64,000 nt of DNA from Salsuginibacillus kocurii DSM 18087 (GTDB taxonomy: Bacteria; Bacillota; Bacilli; Bacillales; Marinococcaceae), in the NCBI RefSeq assembly GCF_000377705.1, contig NZ_KB898626.1, forward strand, positions 298,627-362,626, read 5' to 3'. Both the position numbers and the translations under genes were made by a program. Shown here one piece after another: positions 43,125 to 53,737 of the stretch. The notes under the pieces were generated by a model. It saw nothing but the letters and a program-made list of their open reading frames with translations, had not been told where the DNA came from and did no database searches. How positions within the stretch are numbered: the stretch's first letter is position 1; every line of letters begins with the position of its first letter.

Positions 43125-43249
43125 GGCTTTGGTAACGAGCGGTTGATCACGATCTATTTATAACGACAAAACAATATGAGGGCGGTAAACGTATTACCAA
43201 TGTGCCCACGTAATGCGTTATGCGTATATGCCGTGATCTTACCAAAGCC
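43125..43249. repeat. 125-bp nested inverted-repeat structure after guaB
   Basis: Five pairs of arms are nested: GGCTTTGGTAA (43125) with TTACCAAAGCC (43239), GATCACG (43145) with CGTGATC (43232), ATAACG (43160) with CGTTAT (43216), GGGC (43180) with GCCC (43204), and GGTAA (43184) with TTACC (43194). It would form one long irregular hairpin in RNA or a cruciform in DNA. It carries no ORF. It may be a structured 3' UTR element or a small MITE. I recognise no known RNA family. Confidence 0.55.
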
Positions 43250-43257
43250 TCTTTCTT

Positions 43258-43303
43258 AAGAACTTTTCCCATTTTATTATTTCCCGGGAAAAGTTCTTTT
43301 TAT
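43258..43303 (+). terminator. Terminator of guaB, containing a near-consensus Noc-binding site
   Basis: A perfect 13-bp stem AAGAACTTTTCCC (43258-43270) / GGGAAAAGTTCTT (43286-43298), followed by TTTATTTT. Bases 43279-43292 read ATTTCCCGGGAAAA, one mismatch from the Noc consensus ATTTCCCGGGAAAT. Confidence 0.88.
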
Positions 43304-43309
43304 TTTCTA

Positions 43310-43542
43310 GGCTCTGTAAGGGGGGATAAAGAAAGTTTTTATAGAGGGTATGGGCAAAACTCTTATAGAACGAGGTGCGGAAAAAATTAATTTATCGAGA
43401 GTTACATTCATTCTTCCATTCACCTTACTTTGAGAAGTAGTGAGCAAAGCTCGAAGCGGTTTGCCGACTTCTTCACCAAAAACAAGGTTGTGTACGTTCT
43501 CAACCTCTTTATACAAGTTATAGAATGATTAAAAACAGAGCC
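43310..43542. mobile_element. Second MITE-like element with GGCTCTGT / ACAGAGCC ends
   Basis: A 233-bp segment bounded by GGCTCTGT and ACAGAGCC (8-bp perfect inverted ends), following the guaB terminator. It shares these ends and a similar size with the element at 29462-29682. Interiors have only short blocks in common (GACTTC, TCTTCACCA). No transposase. It may be a MITE or a remnant of the same insertion sequence family. Confidence 0.5.
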
Positions 43543-43808
43543 TTAAACTATAAGCAGTTTTTCTGTGGCGTTGACAAGACATCCTAACGAGACCCCCAGG
43601 TGTTAAGGTGAGGAGGCTCTTCCTGCGCTTGGTAAGGGAGGCCATGAAAGAACCATCAACATTACTCGTTAACAAAGCTTTTTTCTTAAATATAGGTCAG
43701 ATGACTATGTTTACTTGTCTCAGAATGGGTACTGTGGCTGTCTATGTTTTTATAAATAGTTATGATAGAATACAAAATTGTTAAAGATTGCATGGAGGTG
43801 TGGGTAGG
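43543..43808. other. Gene-free stretch upstream of dacA
   Basis: No credible gene. It should contain the dacA promoter: the region near 43741-43775 (TATGATAGAATAC) has a plausible -10 but no clear -35. yaaC, expected in this neighbourhood in B. subtilis, is absent. Confidence 0.45.
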
Positions 43809-45140
43809 TTGAAAAGTTATATCAAACATATATCAGCTTATGGTCTAGGGGTGATGTTTTTCCTTACAGCCCCAGTAGAACATATAGAAGCATCAGAACC
43901 TGATCTAGAGGCTGAAGCCGCTATTTTGGTCGATGCACAGACAGGTAAAATGATTTATCAAGAAGAAGTAGACGTCATTCTACCACCAGCAAGTATGACC
44001 AAAATCATGAGTGAATATTTGGTCCATGAAGCGTTGGACGAAGGAACAATTAGTTGGGATGACGAGGTGACTATTACAGATGAGGTGAATGCCCTTTCCC
44101 ATGATACTGCTTTGTCAAACGTGTTTTTGAGCCAAGACGAAACATACACCGTACAAGAACTCTATGAAGCGATGACGATTTATTCCGCTAATGCTGCAAC
44201 TGTGGCCTTAGCTGAGGAAATATCAGGGTCAGAGACAGAATTTGTAGAGGATATGAATGCCAAAGCAGAGGAACTTGGTTTAACAGAGTATAATTTTGTG
44301 AACTCCTCAGGCTTAAATAATAGCTCTATGCAAGGGCTGCATCCAGACGGAACGGATGCTGACGCCGAAAATGAAATGTCTGCCCGTGCTACTGCACTGC
44401 TAACGTATCATTTATTAAATGATTATCCAGAGGTGTTGGATACAGCAAGCATTGAAGAAATGACATTTAAAGAAGGAACAGATGACGCGGTTGATATGAG
44501 GAATTGGAATGAAATGCTTCCCGGCATGGGGTCTCATGGCTATGAAGGCATGGATGGATTGAAGACAGGGTATACAGAACTTGCAGGCAATGCCTTCACG
44601 GGTACAGCAGAACGAGATGATACCCGTTTTATTTCCGTAGTGATGCGTACAGATTCCCGCGAGGCTCGGTTTGAAGAAACCGAAAAGTTAATGGATTACG
44701 GATTTGACAACTTTCAGGAAATTGAGATTGTAGAAGCGGGGTATACGCCGGAGGAAGCAGAAGCTATTTCCGTTACGCGTGGAGAAGAAGATCAAGTAGC
44801 AGCTTCTACTACTGAAGCGATTCAAACATTGATCGAAGAGGGAGAAGAAGAGGATTATGAGACTTCCTTTGCGTTTGCTGACTCTGTCTTAAACGATGAG
44901 GGAGAATTAGTAGCTCCGTTAGAAGAGGGAGAAGTAATTGGCCAACTTAGCGCTGAATACCACGGCGAACAAGATTATGATTATTTGCAGTCTGATATGC
45001 AAAATCACAAGACAGTAGAGGTTGTTTTGGATGAAGGGGTAGAAGAAGCAGGCTGGTTTTCCTTAACAATGCGGAGTATTGGCGGATTCTTCAGCGGTAT
45101 TTGGAATCAAGCCACAGATACAGTACGTGGATGGTTCTAA
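43809..45140 (+). CDS. dacA: D-alanyl-D-alanine carboxypeptidase (PBP5 type)
   Basis: A 443-residue exported enzyme that trims the terminal D-Ala of peptidoglycan stem peptides. The signal peptide covers about 1-28 (GLGVMFFLTAPVEHIEA). The catalytic Ser62 is in ASMTK, the SAN motif is at 126-128, and the KTG motif is at 252-254 in DGLKTGYTELAG. The C-terminal PBP5 beta domain ends in a predicted amphipathic membrane anchor (GFFSGIWNQATDTVRGWF). It is markedly acidic. I chose TTG 43809, eight bases after GGAGGTG; the earlier TTG precedes that site. It is followed by pdxS. Confidence 0.95.
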   Translation: MKSYIKHISAYGLGVMFFLTAPVEHIEASEPDLEAEAAILVDAQTGKMIYQEEVDVILPPASMTKIMSEYLVHEALDEGTISWDDEVTITDEVNALSHDTALSNVFLSQDETYTVQELYEAMTIYSANAATVALAEEISGSETEFVEDMNAKAEELGLTEYNFVNSSGLNNSSMQGLHPDGTDADAENEMSARATALLTYHLLNDYPEVLDTASIEEMTFKEGTDDAVDMRNWNEMLPGMGSHGYEGMDGLKTGYTELAGNAFTGTAERDDTRFISVVMRTDSREARFEETEKLMDYGFDNFQEIEIVEAGYTPEEAEAISVTRGEEDQVAASTTEAIQTLIEEGEEEDYETSFAFADSVLNDEGELVAPLEEGEVIGQLSAEYHGEQDYDYLQSDMQNHKTVEVVLDEGVEEAGWFSLTMRSIGGFFSGIWNQATDTVRGWF

Positions 45141-45281
45141 AAGCGGAAGGTAGTGCTTTTAGTCAAGCCATAATGATGATAAAATAGACGTTGGACAGAA
45201 AAAAATCCCTTATTTCCCCATTTGCTGAATAAAGTTTGTCGGCAGGTGGCTACTTTTATAAGAAAGCAGGAGGAATGGACG

Positions 45282-46166
45282 ATGGTTGATACAGGTACGG
45301 ATCGTGTAAAACGTGGAATGGCAGAAATGCAAAAAGGTGGCGTCATTATGGACGTCGTAAATGCAGAACAAGCTAAAATAGCTGAAGAAGCAGGTGCGGT
45401 TGCGGTCATGGCACTTGAACGTGTTCCTGCTGATATTCGAGCAGCAGGCGGTGTTGCTCGCATGGCAGATCCAACGATACTTGAACAAGTAATGGAAGCT
45501 GTATCCATTCCGGTTATGGCAAAAGCTCGTATCGGTCACATCGTTGAAGCACGAGTACTCGAAGCCTTAGGTGCAGATTATATTGATGAAAGTGAAGTAT
45601 TAACACCTGCTGATGAGGTATATCATATTGATAAGAGTGAATATACAGTTCCTTTTGTATGCGGAGCACGCAATTTAGGTGAAGCCCTGCGCCGTATTGG
45701 CGAAGGTGCTTCTATGATTCGAACGAAAGGTGAACCAGGCACCGGCAACATTGTAGAAGCCGTCCGCCATATGCGGGAAGTACAGTCACAAATTCATAAA
45801 GTAGCGAATATGTCAAAAGATGAATTAATGACTGAAGCGAAGAATCTAGGTGCTCCTTATGAGTTGTTATTGGACATTAAAGAAAATGGCAAGCTTCCAG
45901 TGGTGAACTTTGCTGCCGGCGGTATTGCTACTCCTTCTGATGCGGCGTTAATGATGCAGCTTGGCTCCGATGGTGTATTTGTCGGCTCTGGTATTTTTAA
46001 ATCAGATCACCCTGAAAAATATGCACGAGCAATTGTAGAAGCGACGACCCATTATGATGACTATGCCCTTATCGGCCGGCTTTCAAAAGATTTAGGGTCT
46101 GCGATGGAAGGAACAGAGATTTCTACACTAGAACCATCTGAACGCATGCAAGACCGTGGATGGTAA
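45282..46166 (+). CDS. pdxS: Pyridoxal 5'-phosphate synthase lyase subunit
   Basis: A 294-residue TIM-barrel enzyme, highly conserved, that builds PLP from ribose 5-phosphate, glyceraldehyde 3-phosphate and ammonia delivered by PdxT. It starts [20 protein letters not shown]. The active Lys is in [10 protein letters not shown], and conserved [20 protein letters not shown] and [20 protein letters not shown] follow. I chose ATG 45282, seven bases after AGGAGG; the longer frame is leader. pdxT follows after 93 bp, forming the usual pair. Confidence 0.98.
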   Translation: MVDTGTDRVKRGMAEMQKGGVIMDVVNAEQAKIAEEAGAVAVMALERVPADIRAAGGVARMADPTILEQVMEAVSIPVMAKARIGHIVEARVLEALGADYIDESEVLTPADEVYHIDKSEYTVPFVCGARNLGEALRRIGEGASMIRTKGEPGTGNIVEAVRHMREVQSQIHKVANMSKDELMTEAKNLGAPYELLLDIKENGKLPVVNFAAGGIATPSDAALMMQLGSDGVFVGSGIFKSDHPEKYARAIVEATTHYDDYALIGRLSKDLGSAMEGTEISTLEPSERMQDRGW

Positions 46167-46259
46167 GTGATGAAAAAAGAAATCGCCGCATAGTCATTCA
46201 TAACCTATCTATATCTTCGAGGTTTTGAATATAACGTAAGTAAAGGAGAAGGTTGAATC

Positions 46260-46862
46260 ATGATAAAAATTGGTGTGCTTGCCCTCCAAGGAGCGGTACG
46301 GGAACACATTCATGCTTTGCAAGGTCCTGACACTGAAACGGTTATTATAAAGCGGACGGAACAGCTAGACGAAGTAGACGGGCTTGTACTTCCGGGCGGA
46401 GAAAGCACAACCATGCGGCGGTTAATCGATAAATATGGATTTTTTGAACCGTTAAAAGCTTTTATTGATTCAGGCAAACCTGTCTTTGGCACATGTGCTG
46501 GCCTCATATTAATGGCTCGGGAAATTGATGGGGAAGCACAAGGACACCTCGGCTTAATGGATATGCGGGTTGAACGGAATGCGTTTGGGCGTCAACGAGA
46601 AAGCTTTGAAACAAAGCTTTACGTAAGAGGTGTTGGGGACGACGTGGAAGCGGTCTTTATTCGCGCCCCGCTTATTTTAGAAGTGGAGGAGCATGTTGAA
46701 GTTCTCTCCAAACACGGCGAAGAGATTGTAGCTGCTCGTCAAGGCTCCTTTTTGGCCTGTTCCTTTCATCCGGAGTTAACAGAGGATAATCGTCTGCATC
46801 GCTATTTTGCCCAGATGGTGAAAGAGCAGCAAGAACAAGAAGCCTCTACCATTGAGGCGTAA
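46260..46862 (+). CDS. pdxT: Pyridoxal 5'-phosphate synthase glutaminase subunit
   Basis: A 200-residue class I glutaminase supplying ammonia to PdxS. The oxyanion motif is [14 protein letters not shown], the nucleophile Cys is in [11 protein letters not shown] (about residue 79), and the His-Glu pair is in [14 protein letters not shown]. The length is normal. AAAGGAGAAGG lies 8 bp before the ATG. Confidence 0.97.
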   Translation: MIKIGVLALQGAVREHIHALQGPDTETVIIKRTEQLDEVDGLVLPGGESTTMRRLIDKYGFFEPLKAFIDSGKPVFGTCAGLILMAREIDGEAQGHLGLMDMRVERNAFGRQRESFETKLYVRGVGDDVEAVFIRAPLILEVEEHVEVLSKHGEEIVAARQGSFLACSFHPELTEDNRLHRYFAQMVKEQQEQEASTIEA

Positions 46863-46904
46863 AATTATTAAACACGTAGATAAGCAAAAGTAACGCCTTT
46901 TTGT

Positions 46905-48411
<1,507 letters not shown>

Positions 48412-48456
48412 AAAGTTACAGGTTATCACTAGAGAAAGATAAGTAATATACCTTTT

Positions 48457-48486
48457 AAAGAAGCTGTCTTATCAGGCAGCTTCTTT
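48457..48486 (+). terminator. Terminator of serS
   Basis: A 10-bp stem AAAGAAGCTG / CAGCTTCTTT, about 45 bp after serS. The T tract is short. Confidence 0.65.
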
Positions 48487-49101
48487 GTATTGAAACTGTC
48501 CCTCCTTTCATCTTTATTTTAGTGACCTCTTTAAAAAACTAGGCCTAGGATCAATTTTTATAATGAAAAAGGTTCTAATAAAGGACGTTGCTGAACAAGG
48601 GAGTTGATATTCTGGGAATAGAGGAGACTTCTGCGAGAGCAGCGAACCTTGTGATACCCCGTAAGACATTAGCCTGAGGAGACTCGCGGGTCGCCCGTGG
48701 AAAGAAAGAGCATGAATAAAATAGAAAAACGAGCGAAGATAACTTATAGATTTCTTTTTAAACATGCAAATAAACGAAACAATAGAAAATATATCCATCG
48801 GTTTAACAAGGGAAAGTAAGAAAGCAGAACCACTGATAAATCAAAATTTTTTTGAAAACACATTGAAATGAAAGGGCTTACATAATATGATCAAAGATGA
48901 AGATTTTTAGGTTTGTGAGATTTGATACCACATTTTTTTAAAAAAGTTTAGAGCATTTATTGCAAACTTCTTGGTTAGCCCGTATAATGACGTTAATTCA
49001 AACTGTTTTTACGAAATTGACAGAAAACATGAAAAAGTAATATTTATTTCGTAACTAGTAAGCGATTTTTGTTGCAATCTTCGTAATTGAAGGGATGTTC
49101 C
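48487..49101. other. Gene-free stretch between serS and the Lrp-type regulator, with a diverged repeat
   Basis: No credible gene. Bases 48612-48712 match, block by block, a common Bacillaceae intergenic repeat as I remember it: GAGACTTCTGCGAGAGCAGC, ATACCCCGTAAGAC, GAGGAGACTCGCGGG, CGCCCGTGGAAAG. It is diverged. The rest is AT-rich. The regulator's promoter is probably within 48960-49060. Confidence 0.5.
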
Positions 49102-49554
49102 ATGGATAATTTAGATCAAATGGATTTTTCCATACTTAACTACTTACAAGAAAACGGGAAACGTCCTTACAGCGAGATTGCGAGATTGTTGGACGTCAGT
49201 GAAGGGACGATTCGATCCCGCATTAATAAAATGCTTAAAAACGGGGTGTTTGAATTTATTATTCATACCAATCCCAATAAAGTAGGGTTGAACGTCCAAG
49301 CCATTATAGGGATATCTACCCAATTAGGATGTCAGGACGCGATTGCTAGCCATTTGCAAAAGTATCAAGAAGTACGGTTTATTGGGGCGTTTTCTGGGAA
49401 GCATGATTTAATTATCCAGGCCTATTTTCGTGATAATGAGAGTCTCGTACACTTTGTAAACGAAGAACTTTCAAAAATTGATGGGGTTATGCACGCGGAT
49501 GTAAACGTAGAGTTAAAACAGTTCAAAGATACGTTTTCCTATATGATTCCATAG
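49102..49554 (+). CDS. Lrp/AsnC-family transcriptional regulator
   Basis: A 150-residue protein. The N-terminal helix-turn-helix (about 3-50) reads LDQMDFSILNYLQENGKRPY then SEIARLLDVSEGTIRSRINK, and an AsnC/RAM ligand domain (about 65-140) follows with IGAFSGKHDLIIQAYF. Such regulators respond to amino acids and often control transport or catabolism. The app transporter begins about 115 bp downstream on the same strand and is a plausible target, but this is inference. I chose ATG 49102, seven bases after AAGGGA. Confidence 0.9.
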   Translation: MDNLDQMDFSILNYLQENGKRPYSEIARLLDVSEGTIRSRINKMLKNGVFEFIIHTNPNKVGLNVQAIIGISTQLGCQDAIASHLQKYQEVRFIGAFSGKHDLIIQAYFRDNESLVHFVNEELSKIDGVMHADVNVELKQFKDTFSYMIP

Positions 49555-49669
49555 AAGACTAGCTGATAGCTAATAGCTAATAGTATAACATGTTGGTAAG
49601 AAATTGAACTGATATACACATATAAAGCATAGAAATGTTTGAAAATTCTGCAAAACCGAGGTGGACAAT

Positions 49670-50662
49670 GTGAGTAACGAGACCTTATTAGAAGTTGAAG
49701 GTTTAAAAACCTATTTTCATATAGAAGGTAAAGTGGCAAAGGCTGTTGATGGGGTTGACTTTTCCATTGACCGCGGTGAAACCGTGGCACTTGTGGGGGA
49801 ATCGGGAAGTGGGAAAAGTATTACTTCGATGTCCATTATGCAATTGATCCCATCCCCTCCTGGAAAAATTGAAGAGGGCGCGATCAAATTAGAAGGAAAA
49901 GATTTGCTTTCCTTAAGTGAACGGGAAATGATGAAGGTTCGCGGCAATGACATCGGGATGATATTCCAAGAGCCGATGACTTCTCTTAACCCGGTATTTA
50001 CAATTGGAGAACAGTTAGCTGAGCCAATGGTAAAGCACCAGGGGATGAATAAAAAAGATGCGAAAAAACGGGCGGTAGAGCTATTAAAACTAGTAGGTTT
50101 CCCGCGAGCTGAAGAAACCGTCAAGGAATATCCTCACCAACTGTCCGGCGGTATGCGGCAGCGGGTAATGATAGCGATGGCGATGAGCTGTGATCCAAAG
50201 CTTTTAATTGCAGACGAACCGACGACGGCGCTAGATGTTACGATCCAAGCTCAAATTTTGGATTTGATGCAAGATGTAAAAAAGAAATATAATTCAGCGA
50301 TATTAATCATTACCCACGATTTAGGAGTAGTAGCTGAAACTTCTGATCGTGTACTCGTTATGTACGGAGGGCAAATTGTTGAAAATGCATCAGCAAAAGA
50401 CCTTTTTACTAACCCAAAACACCCGTACACGGTTGGCTTGTTAAACAGCATGCCTGATGTAGCAGATGAAAAAGAGAGATTGGAATCTATTCCAGGGACA
50501 GTTCCTCCTGCTCACAATTTCCCAGATGGCTGTCGCTTTGCTCCACGCTGTAAACATGCCATGGAAGCTTGTACAGAAGCTGTGCCTAAACTAAGAGAAA
50601 ATGAACCTAATCACCATGTGCGCTGCATCCTTTATGAGGATCAAGGAGGCGAGAAAGAATGA
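49670..50662 (+). CDS. appD: Oligopeptide ABC transporter ATP-binding protein (AppD/OppD type)
   Basis: A 330-residue ATPase. Walker A is [16 protein letters not shown], the Q loop contains [13 protein letters not shown], the signature is [16 protein letters not shown], Walker B is [14 protein letters not shown], and the switch His is in [10 protein letters not shown]. The C-terminal oligopeptide-specific region has [14 protein letters not shown], a Cys-rich motif common to OppD/F. I chose GTG 49670, five bases after GAGGTGG. It overlaps appF by 4 bp (ATGA). Gene order D-F-A-B-C is that of the B. subtilis app operon. The exact peptide substrate is unknown. Confidence 0.92.
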   Translation: MSNETLLEVEGLKTYFHIEGKVAKAVDGVDFSIDRGETVALVGESGSGKSITSMSIMQLIPSPPGKIEEGAIKLEGKDLLSLSEREMMKVRGNDIGMIFQEPMTSLNPVFTIGEQLAEPMVKHQGMNKKDAKKRAVELLKLVGFPRAEETVKEYPHQLSGGMRQRVMIAMAMSCDPKLLIADEPTTALDVTIQAQILDLMQDVKKKYNSAILIITHDLGVVAETSDRVLVMYGGQIVENASAKDLFTNPKHPYTVGLLNSMPDVADEKERLESIPGTVPPAHNFPDGCRFAPRCKHAMEACTEAVPKLRENEPNHHVRCILYEDQGGEKE

Positions 50663-51696
50663 CGGTAGCAAATGATCGACAGCAGGCAGGGCAAACAAAA
50701 GCCGTTAGCGGAGAGACACTCGTCGAAGTCAACGATTTAAAAAAGCACTTTCCAATAAAAGGTGGAGTTCTGAAACGGACCGTCGGCCATGTAAAAGCGG
50801 TAGATGGTGTTACCTTTTCGGTGTATAAAGGAGAAACCCTCGGAATTGTAGGAGAATCAGGTTCAGGTAAATCAACCTTAGGACGTATGATTATGCGCCT
50901 GCTTGAACCGAGTGAGGGGAGTATTGAGTTTGATGGTGAAGATATTACTACGCTTTCCCAGCGACAAATTCGCCCGATGCGTAAAAATCTACAAATGATT
51001 TTTCAAGACCCTTATGCCTCTTTGAACCCAAGAATGAGCGTGGGCGAAATCATCGAAGAGCCTATGGTCGTCCAGGATATGTTTACGAAGGAAGAGCGCC
51101 AAGAACGAGTCATTGATTTGCTGAAGCGAGTTGGCTTAGGAGCGGAAGCAAGAACCAAATACCCGCACGAATTTTCAGGCGGACAGAGACAACGGATTGG
51201 CATCGCACGTGCGCTATCCACACGCCCACAAATGATTATCGGTGATGAGCCTGTATCGGCCTTAGACGTATCCGTGCAGTCCCAGGTCCTCAATTTAATG
51301 GAAGATTTACAAGAGGAATATAATTTGACGTATATTTTTATTGCTCACGACTTAAGTGTCGTTAAACATATTAGTGATCGTGTTGGTGTCATGTACCTTG
51401 GCAAACTTGCTGAAATTGCACCTAAGGACTCGCTATATGACAAGCCACTGCATCCTTATACCCAGGCGTTAATTTCTGCCGTACCCTCAACCAATATAGA
51501 AGAAGTAAAAGAACGACAAGTTTTGGAAGGGGATTTGCCAAGTCCGTCGAATCCTCCCTCAGGGTGCCCCTTTCATACACGCTGCCCTGAAGCGCATGAG
51601 CGCTGCAAAGAAAAAACACCTCTTCTAACAGATATGGGAGACGGCCACTATGTTGCCTGTCATCTGTATACGGAACCAGGTGAAAACGAAAGTTGA
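50659..51696 (+). CDS. appF: Oligopeptide ABC transporter ATP-binding protein (AppF/OppF type)
   Basis: A 345-residue ATPase. Walker A is [18 protein letters not shown], the signature HEFSGGQRQRIGIARA, Walker B MIIGDEPVSALDVSVQ, the switch His in IFIAHDLSVV, and the C-terminal CPFHTRCPEAHERC Cys motif. It forms a heterodimer with AppD energising AppB/AppC. Translationally coupled to appD by the 4-bp overlap. appA starts about 100 bp downstream. Confidence 0.92.
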   Translation: MTVANDRQQAGQTKAVSGETLVEVNDLKKHFPIKGGVLKRTVGHVKAVDGVTFSVYKGETLGIVGESGSGKSTLGRMIMRLLEPSEGSIEFDGEDITTLSQRQIRPMRKNLQMIFQDPYASLNPRMSVGEIIEEPMVVQDMFTKEERQERVIDLLKRVGLGAEARTKYPHEFSGGQRQRIGIARALSTRPQMIIGDEPVSALDVSVQSQVLNLMEDLQEEYNLTYIFIAHDLSVVKHISDRVGVMYLGKLAEIAPKDSLYDKPLHPYTQALISAVPSTNIEEVKERQVLEGDLPSPSNPPSGCPFHTRCPEAHERCKEKTPLLTDMGDGHYVACHLYTEPGENES

Positions 51697-51798
51697 GGAA
51701 AGGACTATCTCATACGGGAGGTGACATTACGCAGGGAAGGAAAGGTGTAATAAGTCACGTGAGCAATAGTTTTACTAATTAAAAAGGGGGAAGATGTT

Positions 51799-53655
51799 TT
51801 GAGACAGAAAAGTATTTGGTATCTGTTAATTGCAATGTTAACATTCGGCCTCATCCTAGCTGCATGCGGCGGAGATCCTGAAGAGTTTGAAGAAGAAGAA
51901 GGCGGCGACATGGACGATGATCCAATCGAAGAAGATGACGATGCTGCTGATGATGACGAAGATGCTGACAATGGTGAAGATGGAGAGGGAGCAGACGAAG
52001 GTGATGACAATGGTGAAGCAGGTGAACCACAGGATGGCGGCAATGTAAATGTTGCGATGTACTCTGCACCAGATCATCAGTTCAACCCAATCTATTACCA
52101 GTCTTCTTATGATAACAACATTCTTGAATTTATGTTTGAGCGCCTATATGGCCAGGATGAAGACCTTGAATTCTATAATATTCTTGCTGAAGATTATGAA
52201 TTGAATGACGACCAAACTGAATTGACCGTAACAGTTCGTGACGATGTGGAGTGGCATGACGGTGAGCCATTCACAGCTGCTGACGTTGAGTTTACTTACA
52301 CGGCAATCGCAGATCCTGACTACCTCGGGGTACGTCAAAGCTATGCGGATGATCTGCTTGGTTACGAAGAGTTCAACAGTGGTGAAACCGACGAATTTGA
52401 AGGTGTAGAAGCAACTGATGAGCATGAAGTTGTTTTCCGTTGGGAAGAGCCAACTGTTACCCCAGAGTATGAGACTGGATTCCCAATCATTCCAGAGCAT
52501 ATCTTTGGGGAAATGGGTGTCGATGAAATTGAAGATGCGCCTGAATCCAGCGAAGCTGGCCAAATTGTCGGCACAGGGCCATTCCAGCTGACTGAATATG
52601 TGGAAGGCGATCAGTACGTGCTAGAAGCAAATGAAAACTACTGGCAGGGTGAACCACACCTTGATACTGTAACTTGGCAGGTTGTTGACCAGGCTGTTAT
52701 GACAGGGCTATTACAAAGCGGCGATATTCATGGTGTATTTGAGCCGGACGGTATCGTTCCAGCCGACCTTGAAGATGTCGAAGAGCTGGGCAATGTGAAC
52801 TTGTATCAACCACAAGACCTTGGTTATCAGTACATGGGCTTCAAACTAGCTCATCGTCCGTCTCAAGACGTTGAAGATGGCGTTCATGACACAGATAATT
52901 ACGAGCCAAATGAAAAGCTTCAAGATGTAGAGCTTCGTCAGGCGATTGCTTACGCGCTTGACCGTGAAGGTATGGTAGAAGGCCTTCTACATGGTTCTGG
53001 CCAAGTCCTTCATGCACCATTCCCAGAAGCGTCATGGGCATATGATGAAGATGCACCTGTACGTTATGAGCAGGACTTAGACCAGGCTAGAGAGCTGCTT
53101 GAAGAAGCAGGCTATGAAGATGTGACAGGCGATGGATACGTTGAAGACCCAGACGGGGAAGAGCTTGTCCTTAACTTGGAGTATCCGACAGGAAACGAAG
53201 CTCGTGAACGTGCTGCTCTAGTGATTGATGAGAACCTTGAAGAGGTTGGTATCAATGTGAATGTTGCACAGCCGCGTGAATTCTCAGCCCATGCTGATCG
53301 TGTAGAATACGATGAGCCAGAAATGGATATGTACCTCATGGGTTGGAGCCTTGCTTCTGGTGACCCAGATCCTGCAAACTATTTCGAATCTCATGCACCA
53401 TACAACTACACGCGCTGGGTTGACGAAGAGAGCGACCAGTTGATCAGTGACGCTACTAGCGCACCTGACGCATTTGAGATGGAGTACCGCGAAGAAGTAT
53501 ATGCGGACTGGGCAGAGCATGTATCTACTGAACTACCAATGGTATTCTTATGGTCAATGGTTAACAACTTTGCTTACACGGACGATTTCGGTGGAGTTAC
53601 TGAAAACCCAGTCAACATGTATAACGACACACACGAATGGTACATCGCAGAATAA
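51799..53655 (+). CDS. appA: Oligopeptide-binding lipoprotein (AppA/OppA type, SBP family 5)
   Basis: A 618-residue surface lipoprotein that captures peptides for AppBC. The signal peptide ends in LILAACGG, with lipidated Cys23. Residues about 28-72 are an almost purely acidic linker (Glu, Asp, Gly). The family 5 binding domain follows, with the signature-like DDVEWHDGEPFTAADVEFTY. The whole domain is unusually acidic, as seen in proteins that work in high salt. The start is TTG 51799, after AAGGGGGAAG. A hairpin terminator lies between it and appB. Confidence 0.92.
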   Translation: MRQKSIWYLLIAMLTFGLILAACGGDPEEFEEEEGGDMDDDPIEEDDDAADDDEDADNGEDGEGADEGDDNGEAGEPQDGGNVNVAMYSAPDHQFNPIYYQSSYDNNILEFMFERLYGQDEDLEFYNILAEDYELNDDQTELTVTVRDDVEWHDGEPFTAADVEFTYTAIADPDYLGVRQSYADDLLGYEEFNSGETDEFEGVEATDEHEVVFRWEEPTVTPEYETGFPIIPEHIFGEMGVDEIEDAPESSEAGQIVGTGPFQLTEYVEGDQYVLEANENYWQGEPHLDTVTWQVVDQAVMTGLLQSGDIHGVFEPDGIVPADLEDVEELGNVNLYQPQDLGYQYMGFKLAHRPSQDVEDGVHDTDNYEPNEKLQDVELRQAIAYALDREGMVEGLLHGSGQVLHAPFPEASWAYDEDAPVRYEQDLDQARELLEEAGYEDVTGDGYVEDPDGEELVLNLEYPTGNEARERAALVIDENLEEVGINVNVAQPREFSAHADRVEYDEPEMDMYLMGWSLASGDPDPANYFESHAPYNYTRWVDEESDQLISDATSAPDAFEMEYREEVYADWAEHVSTELPMVFLWSMVNNFAYTDDFGGVTENPVNMYNDTHEWYIAE

Positions 53656-53674
53656 TCACTATTATAAGGTAGTA

Positions 53675-53709
53675 AGGGCGCATGGTAAGTCCTGCCATGC
53701 GCCCTTTTT
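53675..53709 (+). terminator. Terminator/attenuator between appA and appB
   Basis: AAGGGCGCATGG / CCATGCGCCCTT, a perfect 12-bp stem with a 9-nt loop, followed by TTTTA. It probably allows partial read-through so that the binding protein is made in excess over the permeases. Confidence 0.85.
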
Positions 53710-53737
53710 ACGAGTGATGATGTAGGAGGAGGGCAAT

